Shown: positions 1 to 12,825 of the stretch, one piece after another
Layout: every line of letters begins with the position of its first letter
Numbering within the stretch: the first letter of the stretch is position 1
Source: Phyto melanocephala
Taxonomy: Eukaryota; Arthropoda; Insecta; Diptera; Rhinophoridae
Length of the DNA stretch: 64,000 bases
Direction of reading: 5' to 3'
NCBI GenBank assembly: GCA_941918925.1
Contig: OW799237.1
Location: 111,570,515-111,634,514, forward strand
The notes under the pieces: generated by a model
Seen by the model: only the letters and a program-made list of their open reading frames with translations
What the model was told of the DNA's origin: nothing
The model's database searches: none
Position numbers and translations under genes: made by a program

Positions 1-1499
1 CATTACAATAATTTATTTTATGTGTACACACATATTTTGAATACTACATAATTATTTAATTGCAAAATATAAACGATGTTTGCTTAACAAGCATTACCAC
101 CAACCAAACGCTCTAATTCACCTTTACTCCCCACACATTTTGTACATAAAATCCCTCACTGGATAAAAATGGTGGTCGGTCACTTAAGCAAATTTCTTTA
201 GATTTTTTGTTTGTTTTTGCAACACACATTTAGATATTTTTATAGCTCTCTTTTAAATAGCTGCAAAAACTCTCTCACACTTATTTTAGCCATCATTAAC
301 TCTACCTCACTTTTGATTGAATTCTCTCTCAAAATATTACACGTTTTTTCATTTTAAAATTATTATTATTTGCTCTCATAATACATATTCATGTACATAT
401 ATAATATTTTTGCACAAGCACACACATTCAAATAAATATTGTATCTAAAAGATACAAAAAAAACACGTAAAATAACAATAATATTCTAAATAATTTTGTT
501 GCTTTTCCTGCTTAACGCGATGAATTACCGAACAAAACTAAATTTACAAAATCATTCACAGAACGTTTTGAGTCAAAGGCCTGCAAAAAAACAAACACAC
601 ACTCGCTCACAAACAAACATACAAACACGGCTTCTCAGTCGCGTTGTCAGAACAGCGCAGTGCCATGTTAACATTCATCTGTACTGTATGGGTAATTTTT
701 TTTTTTTACTTTTTTTCAACAATAAAATATAAAGAAAAAATAAATAAAAAGAAAAAAAAAAGTAATATTAAACAAATCAAAATAGGTATGTATAAATGTG
801 CACCCCAACCAGCAGCCATCCAACCAACCAACCATTTATCCCAACCAGTGTTTCAGTTAAATTTAAGTTACTAAAGCCAACAATAATAGCAACAACAAAA
901 ACAAGCAACAATGGCACAACAGCAACGTTAAAACACAATACTAGAAATAAGCAGCAAGTAACAACAACAACACTGACACTACCAGCAGCAATAACACTGT
1001 TTGTAGACAAGTAAATTTCGAGGAGCAATAATCGAAGTGAATAGTAAGGCAATGTAAAACCAACAACAACAGCAGCATAGAAAGACGACAATAACAACAA
1101 CATAAAAAAATACACTTACAACAACAAAAATAAGAAACAGCAACTCCACAAGCAACATACAGAATTGTATGAACGTACAACATACATACAATCGCACTTA
1201 CATGTAGGAAAACTTCATAATGTACTTAAGAATAGAAGTATGTATGTAAGTATGCAGCATGTAGTGTGTATTATTTAAGCAAACGGCATAAATTTATTAT
1301 ATGGTCTATTCCATGTAGATTTAGTACTTAAATGAACTATGTAACTAACATATGCTTAGTAATTATGTACTCAAGTATAATAGTCCTTTAATTTTAATTA
1401 AAATCTACTGAGATTATTTTGGAATAACTTTGACATGCTTAGAATATAGTCTTTGTTTCTATAATTTATATATTTGTGAAACAATTAGATTTGGTTGTC
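1..1499. other. Non-coding, AT-rich; CAA/ACA-rich tract
   Basis: No gene recognised. 880-1140 is unusually rich in CAA, ACA and CAG triplets (ACAACAACA, AACAACAACAGCAGCA), which opens short frames of low-complexity sequence on both strands. CATA/TACA runs follow near 1180-1250. Confidence 0.7.
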
Positions 1500-1799
1500 T
1501 TAACGGCAATGGTAACCGAATTACTTGCCAACCGAAAGATAAAGTTTTTCCTATGTAATCTTTCTAGGAATCACTAGGAATCGAGACTAAGTGACCACTC
1601 AAGTGTATTACAAGCGATATTTTTTGCAACTAAGAAAGCTGCCAACCTGTGGGCAAATTGTGACATATGAACGCGAATTTTACGGCAAGATTTAAAGATA
1701 TTTTAGGGATGTTGCCATGACTTATTGGGCTAACGCTGTAGATCCTTTTGACCATCAATATTGAAGAGAAGATCAAAACTAATTTTATATCCTGGAAAT

Positions 1800-2011
1800 A
1801 AATCTGAAACTACGTTGACTGGTCACAGCGGTATTCTGTAAGGTTGAGGTAGAGACGGTGGAACATTTACTTTGTGCTCCCATGGTAAAGAGAAGTCGGC
1901 TTTTGCCTAAATATGTAATAGGCTATCTCTCTATGCTCCCCAAAGACGATCTAAGAGCAATATTGATCTTTGCTAGGGTTCTAAAACTGTTCACAACGGA
2001 GGGGATCTAGT
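1800..2011 (+). pseudogene. Possible C-terminal scrap of a LINE ORF2
   Basis: In one frame after about 1830 it reads VEVETVEHLLCAPMVKRSRLLPKYV, then LSMLPKDDLRAILIFARVLKLFTTEGI and a stop at 2009-2011. The ETVEHLLC...LR..LL.F.K pattern resembles the end of R1/Jockey-type ORF2 proteins. It is short, and nothing upstream confirms it. Confidence 0.4.
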
Positions 2012-4914
2012 AATCTTCCATTTGTATTTATATTGGCGACTTTTTCTATACAACGAATGGGGTTCGTCTTTTCGATGTATTCGTATTTGAATTAACTTGT
2101 TCTCTGTAACTCTCTTTTATAAAGAACATCTATTTGATTATGGACAAAACAGCCAATAACTAAATATTATCGACACTAAGCTGCAGTCCTTAAACCTAAC
2201 CCTGAACTACGACACAAATAATAACGTTTTGTCTTCAACCAATTTGGGTTTTTTTAAAGGACTCTTCATTCTTTTTTTAAAGCGAAAATGTTGCTAGGAT
2301 TATATTACCCTATGCCTCTATATGAATAAAAGTACATGGCTTTTCAACTCCAAAGGAGGGAGAATAATACAGTATAATAACAAAAATTCGTTGGCTTCAC
2401 TTTAACCTAATACGGTTTGTTGAATCGAAGGATTATGTATGACAATCCAAATAGATGAATTGCTAAGCTTCCGTTAAGTCGTTATTATTATCATAGATCT
2501 TCCGATATATTTTTTTGAAACACTGTTAGCGATAACTTATCAGACCTTGTTATTGTTCGAGTTTCTGAACCTAATAATAGAACGGAAATGATGGGAGTTT
2601 TTTCGGTCCTCCAACATGGGGCTTTACTTCTTAATTATCAACAAAGTACAAAGAAACATTTATTAGCAAAAGTTATTTTTCGCTAGACTAACAATATGAA
2701 ATAAATTTTGATATTTACAATAACGCCCAAATAAACAAAGTCTTTAATATTTAGTTGTTAATGACTTGAGTTATTCTCCTTTTGACTTAAAAAGAAGAAT
2801 TTACAATCGTTTACAACAACTAAAACAAGCATTTTAAAAAACAATTCAATTTTAAAATTGTTTTATGAATAAGACAAAGAAGGTGAAATTACGTATTCAA
2901 CGCGAAAGCTTATATGTAAAAACTATAATATTCGGAAAAAAGGCAAAAAGTTTCTCTATCTTAAAATCCGCTGTAGAGACTCAATTCCTTTCTAAAGTGG
3001 TTTTCCATTGTTAAAAGGATTTAATTTAAATTTACATCACTATTTACACGAAGTAATCTAACACGTTGAACAATAAAAAAAAGTAGTGCCTTAAAATAAC
3101 TAGTTAGGCAGTAGGTATAACAAGATCTTTAATGACCCCGGCAATGTTATTATAAATATAATCTTTTTAAGAACAATATTTAAATCACACCCGTCATTTA
3201 TTAAAAACCATAGAGCTGCCCATAATTGCACACAAAATATAAAATAAAATAAAGCAATACAGCAAAAACATACATCACCCATTGTATTTGTAATTCTGTC
3301 TCCGTAGTTACACAGTCTTGTTGCGAATAATTTCTGTTGGCTTTAGTTCTGCTAGCTTACCAACGTTTCTTCTCAGGGTGGCGGACATACTGCGGGGGTA
3401 GTTAAGTAAATTCTCAAAATATTCATACATACATATGTACGTGTGCATGTAGTTATGGCTTTTGCTAAAATATTATTACAGCAACAACAAGACCAAGACG
3501 TACTATACACAAACGAACTGAATCGAACCAAACATAAAGTGAACAGAAAGAACTAAACGGAACTGAGAAAGTGGAATGAAATGAAGTACAACAATTTGGT
3601 GTGAACTTTAAACAATAAGCAAAATAAAAACAAAATAAAGTGCGGTCGTATCTCAACAAAAAGAATCCATCCAAGCAATATATGTACATACAATATACTT
3701 ATACAAATGATGTATGTATGTATGTATGTACATTTGTTTTGCTATAAATGTGTATAACCAAGCGACAATCAGTCAAAAAGACGGACAAACAGAAACAACG
3801 AGTATAGATGGCACAGAGCAGAGTAGAAAATCATCATCGTCGTCATCCATATCTTCTTAACTCATTCCATGCACACATTTTAAAACACAAACAAAATATA
3901 AACTCGTATATATACAAACATATGTACATATATCTAGAGCAACATTCAAACAAACTCAAACATCTTAAATCGAATATAACAGCGTACACACTGTACATAG
4001 TTCAATAAATACGAGTGTATTTTCTGAACAACAATCAAACAAACACATATGATGACAGTAACAAAAACAACCAGAACATTAAGAAGTAGAGTTGTGCCAC
4101 CACCACTATCACCTCTTTGGCTAACTAAACGATGCAACAAGAACAACAATAGCAGCAGCAGTTTTTTTTAACAAACACAAAATTATTGTACGAGTACATT
4201 TGTTTGCGAGTGCTTGCGATGTGACCATGCCTTTGGGTTTAAATGCCGTCATAGTCATTTCAAGTAGTATAGAAGTTAGTCGTCAACCTCATCAATGTGA
4301 CATGGAGATACACATTTGTATGTATGTTTACGCATACATGCGTCATGTTCTTTTTTGTTACTTCGTTCATGTGGACTTTTGATATTTTAATACCCTACCG
4401 TTTTAGTTTGAAGCCGATTTACCTTTTTATGATCTGACAATAAATATTTACACCCAATAGGTTAGTTGTTAAGAAAACAAAATTTAACTGCTAGATTCAA
4501 TAATTAAACATTTGCAGAGTGGGTATGAATATTTTGTTTTTAATTATGATAATAATAGAATTCCCCGAAGTATGGTGTAAACGGTAAAAAATTATTTATT
4601 ATTGTCTACGATTACCTCAACACATACATACATAGATAAGTGTCTTGCAAGAAAAATGTATTCATTTAATAAAAAATGTTTCCAAGAATTTACGACAGAC
4701 ATTCTAAAATTAATGAAAAAAAAATTTTTTTGTTCTTAGTTCGCTTTGACAAATTTTCAATCGGCCACCAGAACTTTTCTGAAAATCACTATTTTAAATT
4801 GTGTCATCAGAGGTTTCGTTTTCCCTTATCATTATTTCAAAGAATTTATAAGAGTATGAATATTAATAAATGGGATGATTACAATGCATACTGATGAATT
4901 GCTGTTACACACAC
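2012..4914. other. Non-coding, no element recognised
   Basis: AT-rich DNA with TATG/CATA microsatellites at about 3420-3440 and 3710-3732, CAACAA-rich patches near 4120-4160, and a few short accidental frames. I see no gene or element end. Confidence 0.6.
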
Positions 4915-5400
4915 AGAGTGTCCGAAAATATAGCACTTTGATCGGAGAATGCTATAAGTGCTTTTAATAATGACTACTTTAAGTTGGGTTTTGATATTTG
5001 TAAAGTAAACAGAGATAACAAGTCGATAAGGCATGAAATGCTTAAACTCCTCAGAAACCCAAAATACTTGTGACTGTTTTTGGCGGAATATTTTATTTTT
5101 AGAATGTATATGTAAGCAAACAAATATGGTACTGAGAATTTACGTTTACGCCGAAAGTGTCATTTAACCTTTTTTATTTGAGTATGTCAAAGTATCATTG
5201 TAACTTTGCCTGGAGAGCGATACAGAATCATGTTCAATGAGGATTTATTACTCCATATGCTGGAATTGGATTTAGAGCGTATGTGGTTTCAATAGGACCT
5301 AGAAAGAATGCGTCTCTAGATCGCCTTATGTCTTATTTTGACAATTTTTAGTAGCCGGCAAGATCGCACATAACAAATTCCTTTGCAGTTTATGATAATA
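4915..5400 (+). pseudogene. Highly decayed mariner-like fragment
   Basis: The clearest block is at 5211-5305, LPGERYRIMFNEDLLLHMLELDLERMWFQ followed by a stop and D, matching the segment that ends at the first catalytic Asp of related copies. The upstream part near 4990-5050 resembles 15140-15185. Confidence 0.45.
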
Positions 5401-5547
5401 TGCCAAAGACTCTGGAAGCTTAATAAATATACGCCAAGAGTGCAAGAACTTATCGTCCGAATTTGTAACTAAAACGATTTAGAATGCAGTAAGAAGAGGC
5501 CAAATGGTCACCAACAAGGGCAGTCAATAACATGTTAAACAATTAAG

Positions 5548-7500
5548 AATAATATATTCGGCTGTGCCGAATTTGATAATATTATTGACCCATCATGTAT
5601 ATAGCTATAGTGACCACATCGTAGCTTAGCCTGGATTTCAGATTTAATGTTATACACCATTGCTTTTTTATTTTTTCCTACGCCATCTTTGATATCCATA
5701 TTGATTAGGTTAAGAAAAAAATTATCCGGCATTTGGTTTGAGGCGCCATCTTGTATTTTAACTTTTTTTATAGTTTACAGTATTCCACTAGCCAAGACCT
5801 TTCATTTGATACCAATATTTGGTGATAGAAAGGGGCAAAGCTGTAATTACTATATTTGACCCATATACCCGCCATTTTAATTTTGTCGTCAATTTGAATT
5901 TTAAATTTTTCATAACTTACTGTATTTTAATAGTCAAATGTTTTTATTTGATAGCAATATTGAGGGGATTGAAGTTGGTACATTTTTAGTTACTAGATCT
6001 GAATAGGGTTGCCATTTCTATTAAAAAAAGAGGACGCCAGCATAAAAAATGTAGGACATTTGCCCAAAAAAAGAGGACACATTTAAAAAAAATTAAATTT
6101 GATAAAATTTTCGACGCCATTTCAAATACAAAAACAAAATTTGTTTTTACGAAAAAAAACTTTACTTACAAAAATACAAACTGAATATATCATTCTGATT
6201 TAATGGTTAAAAAAAAAAAACAAAAAAAAAAACAAAAAAAAAAACAACAGAAATTGATTGCATTCATTATCGGGAATGTACACTTTTAAAAATTTTACAT
6301 ATATTTTTCAACACTTCCAATTTGAGCCAATATATTACCATCGCATCTCTTGAAATATTTGTAAAACTCTAGGCAATCCATATCAAAATTATATACCCGT
6401 ACTATATTTTTTGTTCAAGACTTTCTTCTATATCTGAAAATCAAACTTTATGAAAAACACACAGCTGACAGACCCCTTTGCCGAACTTTTTTAAAATAAA
6501 AGACAATTTAAAATAGGCCACTTCGATAAATAGCGACAATTAAGGATAATAAAACTAATTTTGTACAAAGAGAAGTTTCAAAATTGTACTTTTTCAAAAC
6601 TAATTGTACGAGCACCTAAAACTTTTTTTTATACATTTTGTGTCCTGTGATTTAAAGTTTAAATGTAAGAAAAAAACTTCAGAGAAGGTGCAAAAAGCCG
6701 GACAACCCCGGACATTTGCTAAAAAAGAAGTAGGACTGCCCCGGATGCCCTAAAAAAGAGGACGTTGTCCGGGGAAAAGAGGACGGATGGCAACCCTAGA
6801 TCTGAACCATATATAAATTTATTGTAGGCCGTTTTGTAGTGGTAGCCATCATGAAATTTAAATTTAGATATAGTACATTATATTTTGCTAGTCAAGACGT
6901 CCCTTTTGATGCCCATATCCCTTATTTCTGTTGTCCAGAAGCTGAAAAAGAACTGATTTTCGTTTTTAAATTGTAAGGAGAAAAAAGCCGAAGTTGTTGT
7001 CTTTTTGTACTTATATCTCAAATTAAAACCGATTTTTTTTAATTTTTTTCGGCAATAATTTTCGAGACTACGGCTTGTATTTAAGTGTCTTTAGCGTTTT
7101 CAAAAATTAATTAGAGGCTTTATTAACTTAATATATATTAAAAAAAATATAGTTTTTAAAAAATATTTTTGCCTGTAACTTTATCCATATTTATCCAAAT
7201 TTATAGATACTAAAACTTGTGGGAGATTTCTATAGAAGGGGGACTATGTTGTGCATGAATTTTGAATTAGCAACAATTGACCGATGCTATCGAAGTCAAT
7301 ATAGCAAGAACTCATTCTATGCTGCAGAAAATTATTGCTTTCTAGTGAAACCGCAGTTAATGCCCACAATATCATATTTCACACATAATCACCTTTGAAA
7401 GAACAAAATAAAAAAAATATGTAACACCTACAACACAACTTCTTAAATTTCTATGTCGATCTGCCCTTTTTGAAAAATCCTTTACTTGTGTATGGTTTGT
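5548..7500 (-). mobile_element. Divergent Helentron-like relic (type 3), split by a hAT-type MITE
   Basis: Starts with palindrome ATTCGGCTGTGCCGAAT at 5556-5572. It then has GCGCCATCTT, TAGTTTACAGTATTCC and TTTCATTTGATACCAATAT motifs that recur every 150 bp or so, up to about 5995, and resume near 6807-6930 beyond the inserted element at 6004-6798. The right limit is uncertain. Confidence 0.5.
6004..6798. mobile_element. hAT-type non-autonomous element, 795 bp, perfect 8-bp TSD
   Basis: Terminal inverted repeats TAGGGTTGCCAT (6004-6015) and ATGGCAACCCTA (6787-6798) are flanked by GATCTGAA at 5996-6003 and 6799-6806. An 8-bp duplication with a short AGGGTTGCC-type TIR points to hAT. Subterminal AAAAAAGAGGAC and CCGGACA motifs repeat several times near both ends, as expected for transposase-binding sites. 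No transposase ORF. It interrupts the type 3 relic at 5548-7500. Confidence 0.88.
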
Positions 7501-8061
7501 GTTTTAAGTAGGGTATTAAACAAATCATCATTGACCAACTCATTTACATGTATGCGATGATAAAGTACAAACATGAGTATGTATGTGAGAACACTTTTGT
7601 ATTTTTCGTCAATGCCATAACTGAATGGTCTATTGTTTTAATTACTTATTTGGGGTATGTTCGCATAATAATTTCTCCATGTTGTTGCTTTTGCCGATTT
7701 GTTGTTTCTTTGTGGATAATGTCGTGTAGGACGGATTGATAGGTGGTAGCAGATGAAAGAAGAGTTTTGGTGTGTGTAATATGGTATGCATGCATGTATG
7801 TTTGGATGTATGAGTGTGTAAATATATGGCAGCTCCACCGTATTGAGAGATGGTTGCCCCTAGAATTATCTGCTAATGGTGTTAGAGCCTGCTGTCATGT
7901 GAGTTAGATTTGCGTTTGTACGACTATTCAAAACATTTATTTAAGTTCATGTCTGTATATCTAAACACATACATGTGTGCGTATATGTATAATAAATATT
8001 TTTATTGTAGTATGTACATTCATACATACATATATCACTTTTTTCTGTATGATTATTTTAA
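7501..8061. other. Non-coding with CATA/TATG patches
   Basis: No homology recognised. TATG/CATA stretches (7770-7810, 8010-8030) precede the Helentron at 8062. Confidence 0.6.
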
Positions 8062-9544
8062 TTATACCCTTCACCTGTGGTGCACAATGGTATATATAGC
8101 TTTGTCATTCCGTTTGTAATTTCTACAATTTTCATTTCCGACCCCATAAAGTATATATTTTCTGAAAGCTTATGAATAGAGGAGTCGATTAAGCCCTGAC
8201 CGTCTGTCCGTCTGCCCGTCTGTCCGTGTGTTGGTTGAAATCAACTTTTAGAAGCAACTATATGTTTCTCAGATCTGTATATGGTATCAATCTCTTGGAA
8301 ATATCCAGGAATGAATCGCTATTGAAATTCAGCACAATCGCCAGATAACTTTCTGAGATATGAGCAAAAAACCACGACCACCTCGTTTTTTTCACAATTA
8401 CAACAACAACATACATACATACATACATACATGTAAAAAACATACCAAACAAAAAAAATTAAAAAAAAAAAAATATTAAAAATAAGAAAAAAATAATAAA
8501 AACAAGTAAAAGCGCTATATTCGGCCGTGCCGAATCTTATATACCCTTCACAACGTGTAGTCATGCAATAACAGTAAATTCACGTATGTATGTTAAAAAA
8601 AACAAAAAAAAAAATAAAAAATAAAAAAAAATTAAAAAAAAAAAAAATTTAAAAAAAAAATTAAAAAAAAAATAATTATTATATACATATATAATATATA
8701 TAAAACAAAAAAAAATAAAAAAAAAATTAAAAAAAAAAAAAATAAAAAAAAATAATAATAAAAATATATATAATATATTAAATAAAAAATAAAAAAAAAA
8801 AATAAAAAAAAAATTAAAAAAAAAATTTTAAAAAAATTTAAAAAAAATTTTTTTGCCTCAGCTGGGATTCGATGCCACGTTTTCTCTAACCAGTATACAC
8901 GTTTGTATGTATGTATGTTGTTGTTGTAATGTTGTTTTTATGAAAAGAAAATCGAGGTGGTCGTGGGTTTTTGCTCATATCTCAGTTGTTTATGTACCGA
9001 TGTTTCTGATTTTCAATACCGATCTACTCCCGAATATTTCTGATATTTTAATACCTTACCCGGGTCCAACCTATGTCGGGGGGCTTCAAAAAGTTGATTT
9101 CAACATACACACGGACAGACGGACAGACGGTCAGGGCTTAATCGACTCCTCTATTCATAAGCTTTCAGAAAATATATACTTTATGGGGTCGGAAATGAAA
9201 ATTGTAGAAATTTCACACGGAATGACAAACCTATATATACCCTTTTTCACTGTGTGAAGGGTATAAAAACTACAAAAAAAAAATGTTAAAAAAATTTAAA
9301 AAAATTTTTTAAAAAAATTTAAAAAAAATATAAAAAAAAATAATAAAATATAAATAATATATTAAATAAAATAAAATAAAATTTTTTTGGCTCAGCTGGG
9401 ATTCGATGCCACATTTATACTAACGTGTACGTATGCACGTATTTTATATGGGATGAATGGTGATACAAATAATTGTTATTGCATGACTACACGTTGTGAA
9501 GGGTATATAAGATTCGGCACGGCCGAATATAGCACTGTTACTTG
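8062..9544 (+). mobile_element. INE-1/DINE-1-like Helentron, subfamily 1, split by a nested copy
   Basis: The 5' half (8062-8502) begins TTATACCCTTCACCTGTGG and has the block around GACCCCATAAAGTATATA, then GTCGATTAAG and repeated GTCTGTCCG. These recall, from memory, the Drosophila INE-1 5' end. The 3' half (9268-9544) ends with palindrome ATTCGGCACGGCCGAAT, then ATAGC and CTTG. Between them sits an opposite-strand copy. The A/T run resumes after it exactly as in the uninterrupted copy at 12102-12822, which shows that the halves belong together. There is no coding capacity; mobility would need a Rep-helicase from elsewhere. Confidence 0.85.
8503..9267 (-). mobile_element. INE-1-like Helentron, subfamily 2, nested in the previous one
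   Basis: A complete copy in reverse. It starts (plus strand) with CAAGTAAAAGCGC and the palindrome ATTCGGCCGTGCCGAAT, passes through a long A/T tract (about 8590-8850), a TGGGATTCGATGCCACG box and a TATG/TTG repeat, and ends with TTCACTGTGTGAAGGGTATA. The CACAGTGAAAAAGGG 5' end and the CGGGTCCAA segment separate subfamily 2 from subfamily 1 (CACCTGTGGTGCACAAGGG). Confidence 0.88.
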
Positions 9545-10059
9545 TTTCTTTTTATTTTTGTTTATTTTTGTTTGTAAGAAAGAGTACAACAAATTAACGT
9601 AAGAGCATAAAGTACGAGTTCATTGAAAGAAAATAAAAAGAGCAAAATGCAATAACACTAAAGACCAGCCACAGAAAAACGACTGTAATAAAACTAAACA
9701 AAATGTTAAAATAATGATAATAATTAAATTAATTGAATGTTATTTCTTTTTACGGTGTTAGCACTTTACAAGGACAAAATTTTGCTTAGTATTTGTTTTT
9801 GATTATAAAATATTTGTTAACTTCAAGTACGCGTAAGTATCTCAATGTTTCGGTTTTCTCTGCATTTACACGCAAAAATTATATAGAAGAGCAGTGAAAA
9901 TATAAAGCTTTAATTTTACCATTAACGATAAAACTGCTTTGATTGTTTCTTTAGACAAAGTGTTGTAAGTACTAAAAATATATTTAGTACTCTTCTTCTG
10001 AATATCCTATTGAATAATTTTTTTTTGCCTTTAACTTTGTCACAAAATGTTTATGAGCA

Positions 10060-10260
10060 GCCCTAGAGGATATTCACTATTCTAGGGCTGAAAAATGTTA
10101 ATTTTTATAATAAAAATATGATAAAAAAAAACAGAGGCAATCATGTTTATATGCTCATATCTTAGAAAGTTATAAAGTAATTGTACTCAAATTTAATAGC
10201 GATTCATTACCAGATATTTTAAAAAGTTTAGTTACGCACAGTGTGTTCTTCTTAAAGTTG
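10060..10260 (-). mobile_element. Fragment of an older INE-1-like element
   Basis: The stretch with GCTCATATCTTAGAAAGTTAT and AATAGCGATTCATTACCAG matches the middle of subfamily 1 copies in reverse (compare 12530-12600). Neither end is recognisable. Confidence 0.5.
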
Positions 10261-10261
10261 A

Positions 10262-10745
10262 TAACAACCCTAAAATTTACAAACGAAAATCAATTTTTTC
10301 TAGTTTCTAGACTTGACTGGCCAAAAATACATAATAAATACACTATATAAAAAAATAAATTAAATGTAGGACCGATAATATGGCGTACAATAAACGTATA
10401 TATGGGATAAATGTAGTATTTAAAAATGTTCTCGGTATTAACATCAAATAAAAGTGCTTGACCCGTAGAATACAGTAAACTATGTAAAAAATCAAAAAGT
10501 GTACAATCAAAGATGGCGTCCGAAAATAATGGCAGATACTTTTTTCCACACCCCATCAATATGGGTATCAAATCAAAGGGCTTGATTAGTAAAATACAAT
10601 TTAAACTATTTAAAAATTAAAAAACAAAATTTCCGTGGTAAGAATAAAACAAAATGGCGTGTAACATTAAATCTGAAATACTCGCTACATGATGGTGAAG
10701 GGAATTATAAGATTCGGCATGGCCGAATATCCACTCTTGCCTTTT
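10262..10745 (+). mobile_element. 3' part of a divergent Helentron-like family (type 3)
   Basis: Ends with GATTCGGCATGGCCGAATAT and CTCTTGCC, the same terminal palindrome layout as the INE-1-like copies. The body is a different sequence with AAGATGGCG and ATGGGTATCAAAT motifs, shared in reverse with 5556-5995 and 24964-25340. Confidence 0.55.
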
Positions 10746-11358
10746 ATTTATATCTTTGGTATTTACAATCGGATCTTAATGTGTAGTATATCGATTTTTT
10801 TGTCTCAAAATGACTTATGTTTTGCTCTTAGGGCCATTGGCTTAAAAGAAATGTAAATGTATATTTTCGTCAACAAAAAAAAATTTATCATAGTTATCCC
10901 AATACTTTATTAGCAAAGATTTAATGATTTTTTTGCGAACTTTAATTTCTTGAAATCAGATGCTATGCGCTACAGCATTGGCCTCAAGACATAAAAAAAA
11001 CGATGTATCACACTTTAATATCAGACTTTAAATGCCGAATACAAAACAAAATATTTAAAAAGGAGACAGTCGGCAAAAAAATATTTTTTTTTTAATTTTT
11101 TTCCTTTCTTCTTTTTGTAAGGTGATACGCTTTAGTAAACTATTTGTACTGAAAAACATGATGTATATAATGTTTTAGCAGGGACTAAATATTTTTGCTA
11201 ATTTTTTCCAATAGGAGTGTCGATCTATGCTATTTAATCATGGAGAGATATACGCTTTAATAACATTTACAAATGATAAATCTTTTAATTAATCAGGTTA
11301 ATTTAAGAGCGGCAAGTTTTTTTTTAGCTGTCGAAAATGCTTATGGCCATACAATTAA
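10746..11358. other. Non-coding, AT-rich
   Basis: No element or gene recognised between the type 3 relic and the Helitron at 11359. 9545-10059 and 11863-12101 are likewise blank. Confidence 0.55.
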
Positions 11359-11862
11359 TCTATATATATAAAAGTGAAACTCTGTGTGTGTGTGTGTGTG
11401 TGTTAGCTATAGACTCCGAAACTGTAAAATCGATCGGGCTCAAACTTTGGTAAGTTGTTGTACATATACCAGGGAGTGTTTATGGGTGAAAAAAGTGGGC
11501 GGGGCCACGTCCATAAAAAATTTGTTATCAGTTTTAGCTACTTGCACTGGACCGATTATTCTGAAACTTTGCACACATATTGAGCTGTTATGACTTTACA
11601 ATTTCATGATTAGAAAAGTGGGCAGGGCCACGCCCATAAAAACAATTATAATTTTGAGGTACGTGCACTGGTCCGATTCTTTTGAAACTTTGCACACATA
11701 TTGAGCTGTTATGACTTTATAATTTCGTGATTAGAGAAGTGGGCAATGCCACGCCCATAAAAAAATTATAATTTTTGGGTTTTCGCACTTGATATTCAAT
11801 TAAAATTCAGAATGCATTTCGATTCATTAAGGGGCGAAGCAACGCGCGCCGGGTTTGGCTAG
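11359..11862 (+). mobile_element. Classical non-autonomous Helitron, 504 bp
   Basis: Starts TCTATATATATAAAAGTG right after an A and ends GGGTTTGGCTAG right before a T: the TC...CTRR ends and A|T insertion site of Helitrons. A short GC-rich hairpin (GGCG...CGCC within GGGGCGAAGCAACGCGCGCC) ends about 8 bases before CTAG. Inside are ten TG dinucleotides (11383-11402) and three copies of a motif starting GTGGGC, at 11495, 11619 and 11739, giving a period of about 122 bp. No coding capacity. A homologous copy is at 54264-55015. Confidence 0.88.
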
Positions 11863-12101
11863 TATAAAATAAACCGTAGTAACGCAATGACAATAACAAA
11901 TTCGATTTTGACAGTGTATAAGATATTGAAGTTGGCTGCAAATTATTGTACTATTGTTATTTTTTTACGTTTGTAATTGTTGAAAATATTGCGTTTGCTG
12001 CTCTGGTTTAGAAAAACAATAAAATTTAAAATTTGGGTGCACGCTATCTAGCGAAGCCGAGCTGGAGTCTTTACATGTGTTCAAAATAAAATTATAATAA
12101 A

Positions 12102-12822
12102 CAAGTAACAGTGCTATATTCGGCCGTGCCGAATCTTATATACCCTTCACAACGTGTAGTCATGCAATAACAATTGTTTGTATCACCATTCATCCCATAT
12201 AAAATACGTGCATACGTACACGTTAGAATAAATGTGGCATCGAATCCCAGCTGAGCCAAAAAAAATTTATTTTATTTTATTTAATATATTACTTATATTT
12301 TATTATTTTTTTTAATTTTTTTAGAAAAATTTTTAAAATTTTTTTTAAAATTTTTTTACAATTTTTTTTTTGTAGTTTTTTTAATTATTTTTTTCTTATT
12401 TTTAATATTTTTTTTTTTGTAATTTTTTTTGTTTGGTATGTTTTTTACATGTATGTATGTATGTATGTATGTATGTATGTATGTTGTTGTTGTAATTGTG
12501 AAAAAAAACGAGGTGGTCGTGGTTTTTTGCTCATATCTCAGAAAGTTATTGGGCGATTGTGCTGAATTTCAATAGCGATTCATTCCTGGATATTTCCAAG
12601 AGATTGATACCATATACAGATCTGAGGAACATATAGTTGCTTCTAAAAGTTGATTTCAACCAACACACGGACAGACGGGCAGACGGTCAGGTCTTAATCG
12701 ACTCCTCTATTCATAAGCTTTCAGAAAATATATACTTTATGGGGTCGGAAATGAAAATTGTAGAAATTACAAACGGAATGACAAAGCTATATACCCTTGT
12801 GCACCACAGGTGAAGGGTATAA
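12102..12822 (-). mobile_element. INE-1-like Helentron, subfamily 1, complete
   Basis: An uninterrupted 721-bp copy, from CAAGTAACAGTGC and the ATTCGGCCGTGCCGAAT palindrome to CACCACAGGTGAAGGGTATA. It is the best in-window reference for subfamily 1. Its 5' end abuts a mariner transposase fragment beginning at about 12826. Confidence 0.9.
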
Positions 12823-12825
12823 AAA

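Noticed and set aside
777..1197. Leu/Val/Cys-rich minus-strand frames resembling membrane proteins
   Set aside because: They are translations of a CAA/ACA-rich low-complexity tract read in reverse.
8853..9257. 134-codon frame shared by several places in the window (MYVCCCCN...RWSWVFAHIS)
   Set aside because: It is the conserved part of Helentron subfamily 2 read in one frame; the recurrence comes from repeat copies, not from a gene family.
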